From contig CAIOYD010000038.1 in NCBI GenBank assembly GCA_903862415.1, forward strand, positions 1 through 32,573: a DNA stretch of 32,573 bases. The letters are read 5' to 3'. Below the pieces are notes generated by a model. That model did no database searches. It saw only the letters and a list, made by a program, of their open reading frames with translations, and had not been told where the DNA came from. The translations under genes were made by a program, and so were the position numbers. Positions 1 to 8,849 of this stretch are shown piece after piece. The stretch's first letter is position 1; each line of letters opens with the position of its first letter. The DNA comes from an uncultured Oxalobacteraceae bacterium. GTDB taxonomy: Bacteria; Pseudomonadota; Gammaproteobacteria; Burkholderiales; Burkholderiaceae_D.

Positions 1-127
1 CTCTCGATACCTACATTCGCTGGTATAACGAGAAACGGATTAAAATGTCCCTTGGCTATCTTAGTCCGATCGAGTACCGTGAGAGCTTAGGCTTAACAAC
101 GTAAATCAGTCCAAGAAAATATCCGCA
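1..127 (+). mobile_element. Right end of an IS3-family insertion sequence (truncated by window edge)
   Basis: The window opens inside an insertion sequence. The last codons of an IS3-type transposase end in TAA at 102-104. Five bases later, at 109-127, lies GTCCAAGAAAATATCCGCA, whose reverse complement begins with TG and ends TCTTGGAC, the form expected of an IS3-family terminal inverted repeat. I place the IS end at about 127. The left end is outside the window, so neither the partner repeat nor the target duplication can be checked. Confidence 0.72.
3..104 (+). CDS. IS3-family transposase OrfB, C-terminal fragment
   Basis: The open frame enters from the left edge and reads ...YIRWYNEKRIKMSLGYLSP... 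to a TAA stop. The pattern W-Y-N-x-x-R-x-K-x-x-L-G-Y-x-S-P is the usual C-terminal end of the integrase core (rve) of IS3/IS150-group DDE transposases, which cut and join the IS ends. Only about 33 residues are visible. The catalytic DDE residues lie upstream of the window, so completeness and activity cannot be judged. The inverted repeat immediately downstream supports the assignment. Confidence 0.8.
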   Translation, partial: LDTYIRWYNEKRIKMSLGYLSPIEYRESLGLTT

Positions 128-223
128 TCCCCGTCCGGTCAATTAGTGATCAGGCCGGACATTGCACATTCGATCAAAATGCCTGAGAATGGACCATCTG
201 TGCTGAAAATAAGGAGTCATCGT

Positions 224-1939
224 ATGCATGAGAACGTCGGACATGCCAGACTTGGCATGTTGTCCTGGTTTAAAAATTATCAGCGCGCTTCCCTCGCTGG
301 TGATGTGAGCGCTGGTTTGATCGTTACCCTGCTGCTCATTCCACAAGGGATTGCATATGCAATCCTTGCTGGTCTGCCTCCAGTGACGGGCTTGTATGCC
401 AGCATACTGCCGCCGATTGCTTACGCACTGTTCGGCAGCAGCATGGTCCAGTCGGTGGGAGCGCAGGCGATTACCTCGTTAATGATAGGCTCTACTCTGG
501 CTGCGTTGGCACCCGCAGGATCGGGGCTGAGTCTGGTGTTGGCGGCGCAAATGGCCTTGATCGCCGGAGCCACCTTACTGCTTTTCGGTGTGTTGCGCCT
601 CGGTTTTCTGGCCAGTTTTTTGAGCCGCCCGGTGATGAGTGGTTTTACCACCGGTTCTGCGCTGGTGATTGCGGGCGAACAGATCACTCCTTTGCTGGGC
701 GGGTCGTTGAGTAAGCTGCACTTGGCTGGTATGACCATCGGTCTTGCTTCGCTGCTGGCCTTGTGGTTGGCTAAACACCACCTGGCCACTCTCCTTATCC
801 GGATCGGGGTTAGCAAAAACCAGGCTGACATGCTGTCCAAGCTGGCACCCGTGGCCATAGTTGCGGCGGCCACCATCACGGTCGCTGCTCTGGGCCTGAA
901 CCGGCTTGGTGTTGCTGTGGTGGGTGTGATTCCCTCAGGACTTCCGGTGATTGCTTTCTCTGTCTCGGCAGAACACTGGCGGCCATTGCTGAGGCCTTCT
1001 CTGTTGCTGGCGTTCGTGATTTTTCTGTTCAGTCAATCAGCGGCACAATCCCTGGCGCAAAAACGTGGCGAGCGCATTTACGCCAATCACGAGCTGCTGG
1101 GCCTGGGCGCTGCCAATCTGGCCAGCGCTTTATCCGGGAGCTTTCCGGTCACCGGCAGCATTTCGCGCTCAGCCGTCAATTACACCGCCGGAGCCAATAC
1201 GCCGCTGGCGAGCATCATTTCTGCCTTGTTTCTGGGCCTGATTCTGGTGGCGCCGACAGGGTGGTTATCCCTGCTGCCTGTGCCGGTACTTTCGGCCACC
1301 ATCATTATTGCTGTTCTGAGTATGGTCGACCTGGCGGCACTTAAGGAGTCCTGGCGGTATGACCGCAGTGATGCCGCAGCAATGCTTGCTGCCATCGGTG
1401 GCGTGCTGGTGCTGGGGGTGGAAGAGGGTGTGATCCTTGGTGTGGTGCTGTCACTGGCCACCATCATCTGGCGATCCAGCAGACCACACATGGCCATACT
1501 TGGCCGTATTCCGGGCAGCGAACATTTCCGTAATGTTGATCGCTACAGCGCAGAAACGTTGCCCGATGTAGTGTTACTGCGGATTGATGCCGATTTATTT
1601 TTCGGCAATGCCGATGTCGTCGTCGAACACCTTGAAACTCTGTTGCAGCAGCGCGAACAAATGCGTGCACCAGTACGTCATGTGGTGTTGGTCATGTCCG
1701 CAGTCAATGTCATCGACACGACGGCACTGCATGCCTTGGTTGAGCTCAACCGCAATTTACAAAAACGCGCCATCACGCTGCATTTCGCCGAGATCAAGGG
1801 GCCGGTCATGGACCGCTTAAAGCGCAGTAACTTCATCGCTGGCCTGACAGAAAATCAACTGTTCCTGAGTACAGCACAGGCGTATGACTATCTTATCGAT
1901 TATTCCAGCAAGTCCCGGCCTGCATTTAAAGCGCTTTGA
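224..1939 (+). CDS. SulP/SLC26-family anion permease with STAS domain
   Basis: A predicted inner-membrane transporter of the SulP family, which moves sulfate, bicarbonate or dicarboxylates. The first ~420 residues are a series of hydrophobic helices with family-like stretches (LLIPQGIAYAILAGLPPVTG, then GLYASILPPIAYALFGSS). The last ~130 residues, from about residue 440, are a hydrophilic STAS domain, and the segment VNVIDTTALHAL matches the STAS switch loop. The frame is open from a GTG at 146, but I prefer ATG 224 because AAGGAG at 211-216 lies 7 bases upstream and the preceding residues look non-coding. That gives 571 aa, normal for the family. The substrate cannot be told from sequence. 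It stands alone between the IS end and an AT-rich gap, so it is probably its own transcription unit. Confidence 0.9.
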   Translation: MHENVGHARLGMLSWFKNYQRASLAGDVSAGLIVTLLLIPQGIAYAILAGLPPVTGLYASILPPIAYALFGSSMVQSVGAQAITSLMIGSTLAALAPAGSGLSLVLAAQMALIAGATLLLFGVLRLGFLASFLSRPVMSGFTTGSALVIAGEQITPLLGGSLSKLHLAGMTIGLASLLALWLAKHHLATLLIRIGVSKNQADMLSKLAPVAIVAAATITVAALGLNRLGVAVVGVIPSGLPVIAFSVSAEHWRPLLRPSLLLAFVIFLFSQSAAQSLAQKRGERIYANHELLGLGAANLASALSGSFPVTGSISRSAVNYTAGANTPLASIISALFLGLILVAPTGWLSLLPVPVLSATIIIAVLSMVDLAALKESWRYDRSDAAAMLAAIGGVLVLGVEEGVILGVVLSLATIIWRSSRPHMAILGRIPGSEHFRNVDRYSAETLPDVVLLRIDADLFFGNADVVVEHLETLLQQREQMRAPVRHVVLVMSAVNVIDTTALHALVELNRNLQKRAITLHFAEIKGPVMDRLKRSNFIAGLTENQLFLSTAQAYDYLIDYSSKSRPAFKAL

Positions 1940-2195
1940 TATTTAAGTAAAATTTTCTTAAAAACTACATTTGAATGTAGTTTAACTACGTGAAATAAAT
2001 TCAACATTTCGCAATTCATTGATTTTTAGAGGTTATATTGATTTTTGTTGCTTTTTATAAAGTAAATTCTCATTTTTATGTATACATTCAATTTAGTTTT
2101 GTTACATAATAAATGAGGAGATTGGCTTTTTATTGCTGATCTCGCAGGCGAATAGATCGCCAACATATAAAAATACATTTAAAAATCCGGAGACA
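1940..2195. promoter_or_regulatory. AT-rich gap with overlapping palindromes upstream of the pullulanase gene
   Basis: A 256-base AT-rich gap. At 1962-1983 AAACTACATT and AATGTAGTTT form a perfect 10-base inverted repeat with a 2-base centre. The second arm is reused at 1977-1989 in GTAGTT-T-AACTAC, so three CTAC/GTAG half-sites alternate over 28 bases. The first palindrome could act as a weak hairpin after the SulP gene, but no U-run follows. Overlapping operators for a carbohydrate-responsive repressor of the pullulanase gene fit better; that is inference. I could not pick a convincing -35/-10 pair. Confidence 0.45.
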
Positions 2196-5100
2196 ATGAT
2201 GGCGATTTGTTCGACTCAACCAGGTATTGCTGCATCCTGTGGCAATCTGGTGGCCACAATTTTTGGCGCGAAAGACAGGCAAAAACGTACAGCGCTCATT
2301 GCGCTGACTTCACTCACGCTGTTACTGGGCGCCTGCGGTGGCGGTGGCGGCGGAGGTTCCGCTGCCGGAACGCCTGGTGGTGGTGTGACACCCCCCCCTG
2401 TCGTGGTAGATACGCCACCTGTTGCCGGGGTGTTGCGGGTGCACTTTTATCGCAGTCAAAATGACGCTGCCAGCTGGGGCGTGTATTCCTGGCAGGGTCC
2501 TAAAGTGCCTTCGAGTGGCTGGCCCGGCAGTCCGTTCAAATTCACCACCGCCGATGGCGATGGTTGGGGTAAGCATGTGGATATTCCGATGGATACCACG
2601 CAAACTCAAATGGCTTATTTGATTTCGATGCCGAATTCGGCTGGAACCGATGCTGCCAAAGATTGCCCGTCGGGAAACAACACGCCGGTCAATTTAAGCG
2701 CCAATCTGGCCACGGTCGGTCAGGAAATCTGGGTTGTCTCGGGTGTCTGTATTGCCTATGCAACTGAGCCTGCCAAACCAGCCGCGTTTAGTTTTAATAA
2801 CGCCAAAGCGATCTGGCTCACCTCGGATACCATGGTTTGGCCTGGTGCTTCTGCAAGTGCGCAATACCAATTGGTCAGCGCCAATAATGGTGGCTTATCC
2901 GTGAGTACGGCAGGTGTATTCAGCGGCAGCAGCGGCCAATATCCGCTCACTGTCTCGTCCTCTGGTTTTACCGGTTTGTCTGCTGCCCTGCAAGCCAGGT
3001 ATCCTCGCTATGCCGGTGCAACCGTGCTGAAATTAACGACCCCATTAACGGCCACGCAACTGGCGTCGGTGATTACCGGCGAGCTCGCCATCGTGCAAAC
3101 ATCGTCCGCCGGCGTTGCTACTGACGGCACGCAATTGCAACTGGCGCCTTTATTGGACAGCATCTATTCACCGACCCAGCAAAGTGCCACCCAAACGTCC
3201 AATCTTGGAATCACTTTTGCCGCGGATGTGCCGACCTTCAGTGTTTGGGCTCCAACGGCCAAATCAGTGACACTCAATATTTACGCCAACGCAACCGCGA
3301 CCACGCCATCGGCAACTCAGACGATGACGTTAAACAGTGCCACCGGTGTCTGGAGTTATACGGCAGCGAACACCAGCTGGACTAACAGTGCGTATTACAG
3401 TTATGCCGTCAATGTGTATTCACTTTATGCCGGCGGCGGTTCCGTGGTGACTAATACCGTGGCTGATCCGTATTCGGTTTCATTGAATGCGCTGGACCTG
3501 ACCAATCCTGGCAATCATCATTCCATGGTGTTGAATCTGGCCGATGCAGCAGCTACCCCAAGTGGTTGGAGTGGCCAAACTTTACCTGCTACTCTCGATG
3601 GCACCGACAGCGCCATCTATGAATTGCATCTGCGGGATTTTTCAGCCAGTGACAGCAGTGTGGCTGCAGCCTCAGCCGGCAAGTTTGAAGCATTTGCTGC
3701 TACCAGCACTGGTAACGGCATGTCGCATCTGGCTGCGCTCAGTCATGCCGGTTTGACACACGTGCATTTATTGCCCGCCTTTGACTTTGCCAGCATTGAT
3801 CAGTTGCATTGCCTGGCACCTAATATTCCGCCTTCCATCGGTGCCGATTTAAGCGCACAGGCTACCGTGGTCAGCAATCAAAGCAGCGATTGTTTTAACT
3901 GGGGCTATGATCCGCTGGTGTATGGCGCGCCGCAAGGCAGTTATTCAAGTAACGCCAATGATGGCTCAACCCGGGTGCGTGAATTCCGTGACATGGTGCT
4001 CGGATTGCACAGTATAGGATTACGCGTCATTATGGATGTGGTGTATAACCATTCGTCTGCCGCCGGTCAAAACAATAATTCGATTCTGGATAAGATTGTT
4101 CCAGGTTACTACTATCGTTTAGATGCCAACGGTAATCCGACATCCGTCTCCGGCGCGGGTCCTGATCTGGCAACAGAAAACGCCATGACAGAAAAGCTGA
4201 TGATCGACACCTTGACACGCTGGACCAGCCAATACAAGGTCGATGGCTTCCGCTTCGACATCATGAGTCTGATTCCTAAACAAGTCATGCTTGATACCCA
4301 GGCAGCGCTCAATCAGGTTGCCTTGGCCGATGGACGTCGTACTGCCAGCGGTCCTGGTATCTATCTGTATGGTGAGGGTTGGGGTCAATCGGCATTAGGT
4401 TTTGTGAATGCCCAACAGTCCAATATGGCAGGAACTGGCATCGGCACCTTCAATGATCGCCTGCGTGATGCGGTACGTGGTGGCGGACCGTTTGACAGTG
4501 GTGCCAATATGGTGGTGCATCAAGGTTTCGTGAATGGTCTGTGCTACGACAATAACGACGGCTCGAGCTGCAATACGACGATTGCTAACAATACAGCTTG
4601 TTCCAGCACGGCACAGACACAGCAGCAATGTCTGTTCCTGTTGCAAAGCCGGATCAGTGTGGGCTTGGCTGGCAATCTGTCTGCCTTCCCGCTGAACTCA
4701 AGCACGACCGGTGCACAGCTGGATTATTTTGGTTCGGGTACCGGTTATACCGGCACGCCGCAAGAAAATATTGCTTATGTTTCCGTGCATGATAACGAAA
4801 CCTTATTTGACGTGAGCCAATACAAACATCCGATGGCAACAGTCAGTGCGGATCGCGCGCGTGCTCAGGTGGTTGGTCTGTCACTGGTGGCGTTAGCGCA
4901 GGGCGTGCCGTTTTTCCACGGTGGTGATGATATGTTGCGCTCCAAATCCATGGACAGTAACAGCTATGATTCCGGTGACTATTTCAATCTGATTAACTGG
5001 ACTGGTAACGGTGCTAACTGGGCTGTGGGCGCAGCTCCGCAAAACACCGGCAACAATGCCGCCAACCTGGCCACCGCAACCCCATTCCTGAACAACACAG

Positions 5101-5498
5101 CCTTGAGTCCGGTGAGTGCAGATATCAACAACACGACGTTGGCATTCCAAAACTTCCTGAGCATTCGTCAGGACACCAGCATGTTCCGTCTGAAAACGGC
5201 GGCGGCAATTTCAGCCTGCGTCAGTTTCCCGGATCAGGGTGTACAACAGGCCGGTTTAATTGTGATGCAAATCTCAGGTGCTGCAGGTTGTGGAGATCGC
5301 AAATACAAGAGCATTATCGTGCTGTTTAATGCGAACAAAATTGCGCAAAATTTTACCCTGGCTTCGTATGCAGGATTGAGCGTGAATCTGCATTCCCTGC
5401 AGTCCAATGGTAGTGATGCAACCGTAAAAACGGCGAGCTTCAGCAGTGGTACCTTCAGTGTTCCGGCACGTACGACAGCGGTGTTTGTGCAGCCCTGA
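2196..5498 (+). CDS. pulA: Pullulanase-type alpha-1,6-glucosidase, lipoprotein (GH13)
   Basis: Predicted surface or outer-membrane lipoprotein that cleaves alpha-1,6 branch links in pullulan, starch or glycogen. ATG 2196 is chosen (1100 aa) because CGGAGA lies just upstream; a TTG-initiated extension is unlikely. A hydrophobic stretch ends in the lipobox LLLGAC with Cys47, then seven glycines and a Pro-rich linker. A CBM41-like domain covers about 80-190 and a CBM48-like domain about 340-440. The GH13 barrel shows all four regions: DVVYNH (D614, H619), GFRFD with nucleophile D688, YGEGW with acid/base E727, and HDNE at 865-868. The pullulanase signature NWGYDP is present, and the ~110-residue C-terminal beta domain matches the pullulanase type. 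A run of eight C at 2391-2398 lies in the linker coding region. The assignment to pullulanase is strong; exact linkage preference is unknown. Confidence 0.93.
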   Translation: MMAICSTQPGIAASCGNLVATIFGAKDRQKRTALIALTSLTLLLGACGGGGGGGSAAGTPGGGVTPPPVVVDTPPVAGVLRVHFYRSQNDAASWGVYSWQGPKVPSSGWPGSPFKFTTADGDGWGKHVDIPMDTTQTQMAYLISMPNSAGTDAAKDCPSGNNTPVNLSANLATVGQEIWVVSGVCIAYATEPAKPAAFSFNNAKAIWLTSDTMVWPGASASAQYQLVSANNGGLSVSTAGVFSGSSGQYPLTVSSSGFTGLSAALQARYPRYAGATVLKLTTPLTATQLASVITGELAIVQTSSAGVATDGTQLQLAPLLDSIYSPTQQSATQTSNLGITFAADVPTFSVWAPTAKSVTLNIYANATATTPSATQTMTLNSATGVWSYTAANTSWTNSAYYSYAVNVYSLYAGGGSVVTNTVADPYSVSLNALDLTNPGNHHSMVLNLADAAATPSGWSGQTLPATLDGTDSAIYELHLRDFSASDSSVAAASAGKFEAFAATSTGNGMSHLAALSHAGLTHVHLLPAFDFASIDQLHCLAPNIPPSIGADLSAQATVVSNQSSDCFNWGYDPLVYGAPQGSYSSNANDGSTRVREFRDMVLGLHSIGLRVIMDVVYNHSSAAGQNNNSILDKIVPGYYYRLDANGNPTSVSGAGPDLATENAMTEKLMIDTLTRWTSQYKVDGFRFDIMSLIPKQVMLDTQAALNQVALADGRRTASGPGIYLYGEGWGQSALGFVNAQQSNMAGTGIGTFNDRLRDAVRGGGPFDSGANMVVHQGFVNGLCYDNNDGSSCNTTIANNTACSSTAQTQQQCLFLLQSRISVGLAGNLSAFPLNSSTTGAQLDYFGSGTGYTGTPQENIAYVSVHDNETLFDVSQYKHPMATVSADRARAQVVGLSLVALAQGVPFFHGGDDMLRSKSMDSNSYDSGDYFNLINWTGNGANWAVGAAPQNTGNNAANLATATPFLNNTALSPVSADINNTTLAFQNFLSIRQDTSMFRLKTAAAISACVSFPDQGVQQAGLIVMQISGAAGCGDRKYKSIIVLFNANKIAQNFTLASYAGLSVNLHSLQSNGSDATVKTASFSSGTFSVPARTTAVFVQP

Positions 5499-5522
5499 TC
5501 ATTAATTAGTGTGTAGTACGCC

Positions 5523-5563
5523 AATTCCGGATGGGTTATTAAAACCTTCCGGAATTTGCTTTT
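5523..5563 (+). terminator. Probable rho-independent terminator after the pullulanase gene
   Basis: AATTCCGGA at 5523-5531 pairs perfectly with TCCGGAATT at 5548-5556. Further GG/CC and TT/AA pairs shorten the loop, and the hairpin is followed by TGCTTTTAT. It lies 25 bases after the pullulanase stop codon, the expected place for a transcription end. Confidence 0.65.
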
Positions 5564-5646
5564 ATAAGGGATAATAAAAGATGATCACGTTATCGCCTGT
5601 ATTCATCCCTTAACTTTTAATATGTCTGAACTTATCCGGTACAAGT

Positions 5647-7623
5647 ATGAATGCATTTAAAACCAGTCTGCGCTGGGTTAATGTCCTGTTGTTTGGCATC
5701 CTGATGTTGGCGATACAGGTGAATGCGGCCCCACCCGCGATTGAATCTTTCTTCAAAAATCCTGCCTTTAATGATGCCGTGATGTCTCCGAATGGCCGTT
5801 TCGTGGCGCTTCGGTATGCCAACGGTGACAGGCGACTTTCCCTGGTCGTACTGAATCTGGAAACGATGCAGCCAAAAACGGTCGCCTCGTTCGAGGACGA
5901 TGATATAGCCATGTTTCATTGGATTAATGATGAGCGGCTGATTTTTAATCTGGCTGATCTGCGCAGTGCCAAAGCCGATAAAAAAATGGCACCTGGTCTG
6001 TATGCAGTCAATCGTGACGGCAGCGCTTATAAACAATTGGTTGAACGGCAACCGCAGTTTATAAAGACGACCCTCAGTGATGATTTATTGCCTTGGAATA
6101 CCTTTTATCTGAACGTTATAGGTAAGCGTGATACCGATGAGGTATGGGTTCAGTTGGTGGAGGGTTATGGTAAGAGTGTGAATACATTTTCGCGTGTGCA
6201 GCGACTCAATACGCGCACGGGACGAGTCGCTGAAATCGATACGCCAACCTATTCGAATAGCTGGCTGTTTGATCAGACTGGTACGTTGCGCATCGTCGAA
6301 ACTCTGGAAGGAACGCAGGTTGCTGTCCGCTATAACGATCCGGTGACAGGGAAATGGAAAAAGCTGCTTGAATTCCCTTTGCTGTTTCCTGAGTTGGAAG
6401 TCAGCGCGATCGGACCTGATAACACGCTGTATGTGGTTTCCCATCATGGAAGGGACAAGGCCGCGCTTTATCGTTACGATCTGGAACACGATCAGATCAT
6501 GCCCACTGCTATCATGGCATCTGACGATTATGATATTCACGGTGGATTGATATTCGACGATAACAAACTTCTCGGTGTGCGTTATCTGATTGACGCCGAA
6601 GTCACCACCTGGTTTGATGCCGATATGGCCGCTATACAAAAAACCGTCGATGTGCTGCTGCCCAAAACCACCAATCGGATTGAGCGCGGATCGCGCTCGG
6701 AAACGCCCTATGTGGTCGTGGATGCTTTTTCTGATGTGCAGCCGCATGTGTTTTTGCTCTACAACACCGTCAGTAAAAAACTTTCGAAACTTGGTATGTC
6801 GCATGCGGATATCGATCCTAAGCAGATGGCGCAGATGGATATGATTCATTATCCGGCACGCGATGGCATGGTTATTCCAGCTTACCTGACTATTCCTGCT
6901 GGTGTGACACAGAAAAATTTGCCCATGGTGGTGCTGGTTCATGGCGGCCCATGGGTGCGTGGTGGCAACTGGAACTGGAACCCGGAAGTACAGTTTCTGG
7001 CTTCACGCGGCTATGTGGTGTTGCAGCCGGAGCCGCGAGGCAGCACCGGATTTGGTGACCAGCATTTCAAGGCCGGATGGAAACAATGGGGTTTGAGTAT
7101 GCAGGATGATATTGCCGATGGCGCAAAGTGGGCCATTGCACAAGGTATCGCCGATCCCAAACGCATTTGCATTGCCGGAGCCAGTTATGGCGGCTATGCC
7201 ACTCTGATGGGTCTGGCCAGAGATGCAGAACTGTTTCGCTGCGGGATAAACTGGGTAGGTGTCACCGACATCAATTTGATGTACTCTGTCGGCTGGAGTG
7301 ATGCCACCGACTTACAAAAATATGTCGGCATGCCAGTCTTGATTGGCGATCAGGTCAAGGATGCCGTGCAGTTAAAGGCTACCTCGCCGCTGGAACAGGC
7401 CGGGCGCATTAAGCAACCACTCTTATTGGCGTATGGCGGTTATGATGAGCGTGTGCCGATGGTGCATGGCGAAAAATTTTATGCCGCTGTTAAAGCTGGC
7501 AATCCGGATGTCGAATGGGTTGTTTATCCGGACGAAGGTCACGGTTGGGAATTGGTCAAAACCAGAGTTGATTTCTGGTCGCGGGTAGAAAAATTTCTGG
7601 ATCGGTATATCGGCAAACCATAA
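5647..7623 (+). CDS. Exported S9-family peptidase (prolyl oligopeptidase / acylaminoacyl-peptidase type)
   Basis: A 658-aa serine peptidase with an N-terminal signal peptide, probably cleaved after VNA near residue 27, so it should act in the periplasm. Residues ~30-385 read as the beta-propeller that gates substrate entry in S9 enzymes; residues ~395-658 are the alpha/beta-hydrolase domain. The oxyanion-side motif VHGGP is followed by the nucleophile elbow GASYGGY with S513. The other triad members are D600 (GGYDERVP) and H632 (DEGHGW). Spacing and length match the family. It probably trims short peptides; dipeptidyl- and acylaminoacyl-peptidase activities cannot be separated from sequence. 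The ribosome-binding site is weak. The next gene begins 29 bases downstream on the same strand and may be co-transcribed. Confidence 0.9.
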   Translation: MNAFKTSLRWVNVLLFGILMLAIQVNAAPPAIESFFKNPAFNDAVMSPNGRFVALRYANGDRRLSLVVLNLETMQPKTVASFEDDDIAMFHWINDERLIFNLADLRSAKADKKMAPGLYAVNRDGSAYKQLVERQPQFIKTTLSDDLLPWNTFYLNVIGKRDTDEVWVQLVEGYGKSVNTFSRVQRLNTRTGRVAEIDTPTYSNSWLFDQTGTLRIVETLEGTQVAVRYNDPVTGKWKKLLEFPLLFPELEVSAIGPDNTLYVVSHHGRDKAALYRYDLEHDQIMPTAIMASDDYDIHGGLIFDDNKLLGVRYLIDAEVTTWFDADMAAIQKTVDVLLPKTTNRIERGSRSETPYVVVDAFSDVQPHVFLLYNTVSKKLSKLGMSHADIDPKQMAQMDMIHYPARDGMVIPAYLTIPAGVTQKNLPMVVLVHGGPWVRGGNWNWNPEVQFLASRGYVVLQPEPRGSTGFGDQHFKAGWKQWGLSMQDDIADGAKWAIAQGIADPKRICIAGASYGGYATLMGLARDAELFRCGINWVGVTDINLMYSVGWSDATDLQKYVGMPVLIGDQVKDAVQLKATSPLEQAGRIKQPLLLAYGGYDERVPMVHGEKFYAAVKAGNPDVEWVVYPDEGHGWELVKTRVDFWSRVEKFLDRYIGKP

Positions 7624-7652
7624 TAATTTAACGTATGCAGTGCGGAGATAAT

Positions 7653-8849
7653 ATGAAATTACCCCAGTTCCGGGTCAGGACAGTAAACAAACTTTCCGCT
7701 GATTTCAGGCGCTGGCTGCAAGTTTTTGTTCTGATCAGCACTGTGACGGGTTGTGCTTCAACCAACGACAATATCTCCAGGCAGGTAACGCGCATTGATC
7801 GGGCAGTCGAAGATGCGCGTTCGGAAGTCATACTCGCCAATATCGTACGCGCCAGCGAGTATTATCCCTTAAGTTTTACAGCCGTCACGGGAGTACATGG
7901 ATCGAATGCCGTGACCGGCAGTTTGGGCATCCCCAATCTGGATGTCGGACCGACGGTGGCGCCCACTGGCAAGCAATATATTTTTGGGCCTAACAGCGTG
8001 GGAGCCAGCAATTCCACGGCGTTTGACCAGAGTATTTTGCAAACCTCGGAATTCTACAAAGGTCTCCTGACCCCGGTGACGCTCAACACCATTAATCTAT
8101 TTTTGTCTCAGGGCTATCCGCGTGAAGTGGTGTTCTATCTTTTTGTCGACCACATTCGGGTCAGGCAAGGAAGTCAGTGGTTTGAATATGCCAATGACCC
8201 GCTGGCCGCCACATTTCCGATCTTTCAAAAGTATTTGCAAGCGGCTATTGAACTGGGCCTGACCACGGATGTGGTGTCAATCAAACACGAAGATGCGCGC
8301 ATCAAAGAACATCTGACCATAGACAGCTATATTAAAATCGCCATGGCCAAACTGCAGGCTCATGTCGACAGCACGACCGATGAAGTCATTGTTGAGAGCA
8401 CCAAACAAACTGCCCAATTGTGTTTTAACTCGGCGCTGGCAAAAAATCCAGCGCCAAATATTCGCCCAGTTTGCGGTGATCTGGCGCATGGTTTAACTGG
8501 CGGAAATATCCGTTTGCAAACCGAGCAGGGGGATTTTGAAATTGAAATTATTCCGCGCTCAACCTACAGCATCTTTTCTTATCTGGGGCGCATAGTCAGT
8601 GCCAACGAGGCTGGTAAAGTCATGCTGGTCAGCGATGACGCTAAAATCGGCGCTGATGCGCTGCTGTTTGGCCTTGCTGCCTCCAACAAAGACTGTGCAA
8701 TGGAAACCGAATACCGGGGTAAAAAATTCTGTGTGGCAGCGAATGCACCCAATTCCATGCGCGTTATTTCTGCGCTTATGGAATTGATGGTATTGAGCAC
8801 CTCAGTTAATGATTTACCCCTGAGCCAAACTATCCGGATTACACCCTGA
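7653..8849 (+). CDS. Unrecognised lipoprotein
   Basis: A 398-aa protein that I cannot assign to a family. ATG 7653 is preferred over ATG 7635 because GCGGAGAT sits 5-10 bases upstream. The N-terminus has basic residues, a short hydrophobic stretch and a lipobox ending VTGC, so Cys34 is a likely lipid-modified residue and the protein is probably anchored in the outer membrane. The rest is mixed alpha/beta without clear repeats. A segment near residue 130 mentions successive hydrophobic patches (LFLSQGYPREVVFYLFVD) but no catalytic motif is visible. It follows the S9 peptidase by 29 bases on the same strand. Its stop codon directly abuts the stop codon of the convergent M20 gene. Function unknown; the gene itself is well supported by length, start site and lipobox. 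Confidence 0.8.
   Translation: MKLPQFRVRTVNKLSADFRRWLQVFVLISTVTGCASTNDNISRQVTRIDRAVEDARSEVILANIVRASEYYPLSFTAVTGVHGSNAVTGSLGIPNLDVGPTVAPTGKQYIFGPNSVGASNSTAFDQSILQTSEFYKGLLTPVTLNTINLFLSQGYPREVVFYLFVDHIRVRQGSQWFEYANDPLAATFPIFQKYLQAAIELGLTTDVVSIKHEDARIKEHLTIDSYIKIAMAKLQAHVDSTTDEVIVESTKQTAQLCFNSALAKNPAPNIRPVCGDLAHGLTGGNIRLQTEQGDFEIEIIPRSTYSIFSYLGRIVSANEAGKVMLVSDDAKIGADALLFGLAASNKDCAMETEYRGKKFCVAANAPNSMRVISALMELMVLSTSVNDLPLSQTIRITP

Noticed and set aside
133-160. GTCCGG...CCGGAC inverted repeat between the IS end and the SulP gene
   Set aside because: Only 6 base pairs with a 16-base loop and no U-run; no clear role as terminator or IS end.
146-223. N-terminal extension of the SulP protein from GTG 146
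   Set aside because: It would precede a strong AAGGAG at correct spacing to ATG 224, and the extra residues are unlike SulP proteins.
6085-6942. Long minus-strand open frame (285 codons)
   Set aside because: It lies wholly antisense to the S9 peptidase, whose domains and triad are clear. The antisense product is His/Arg-rich and has no recognisable domain.
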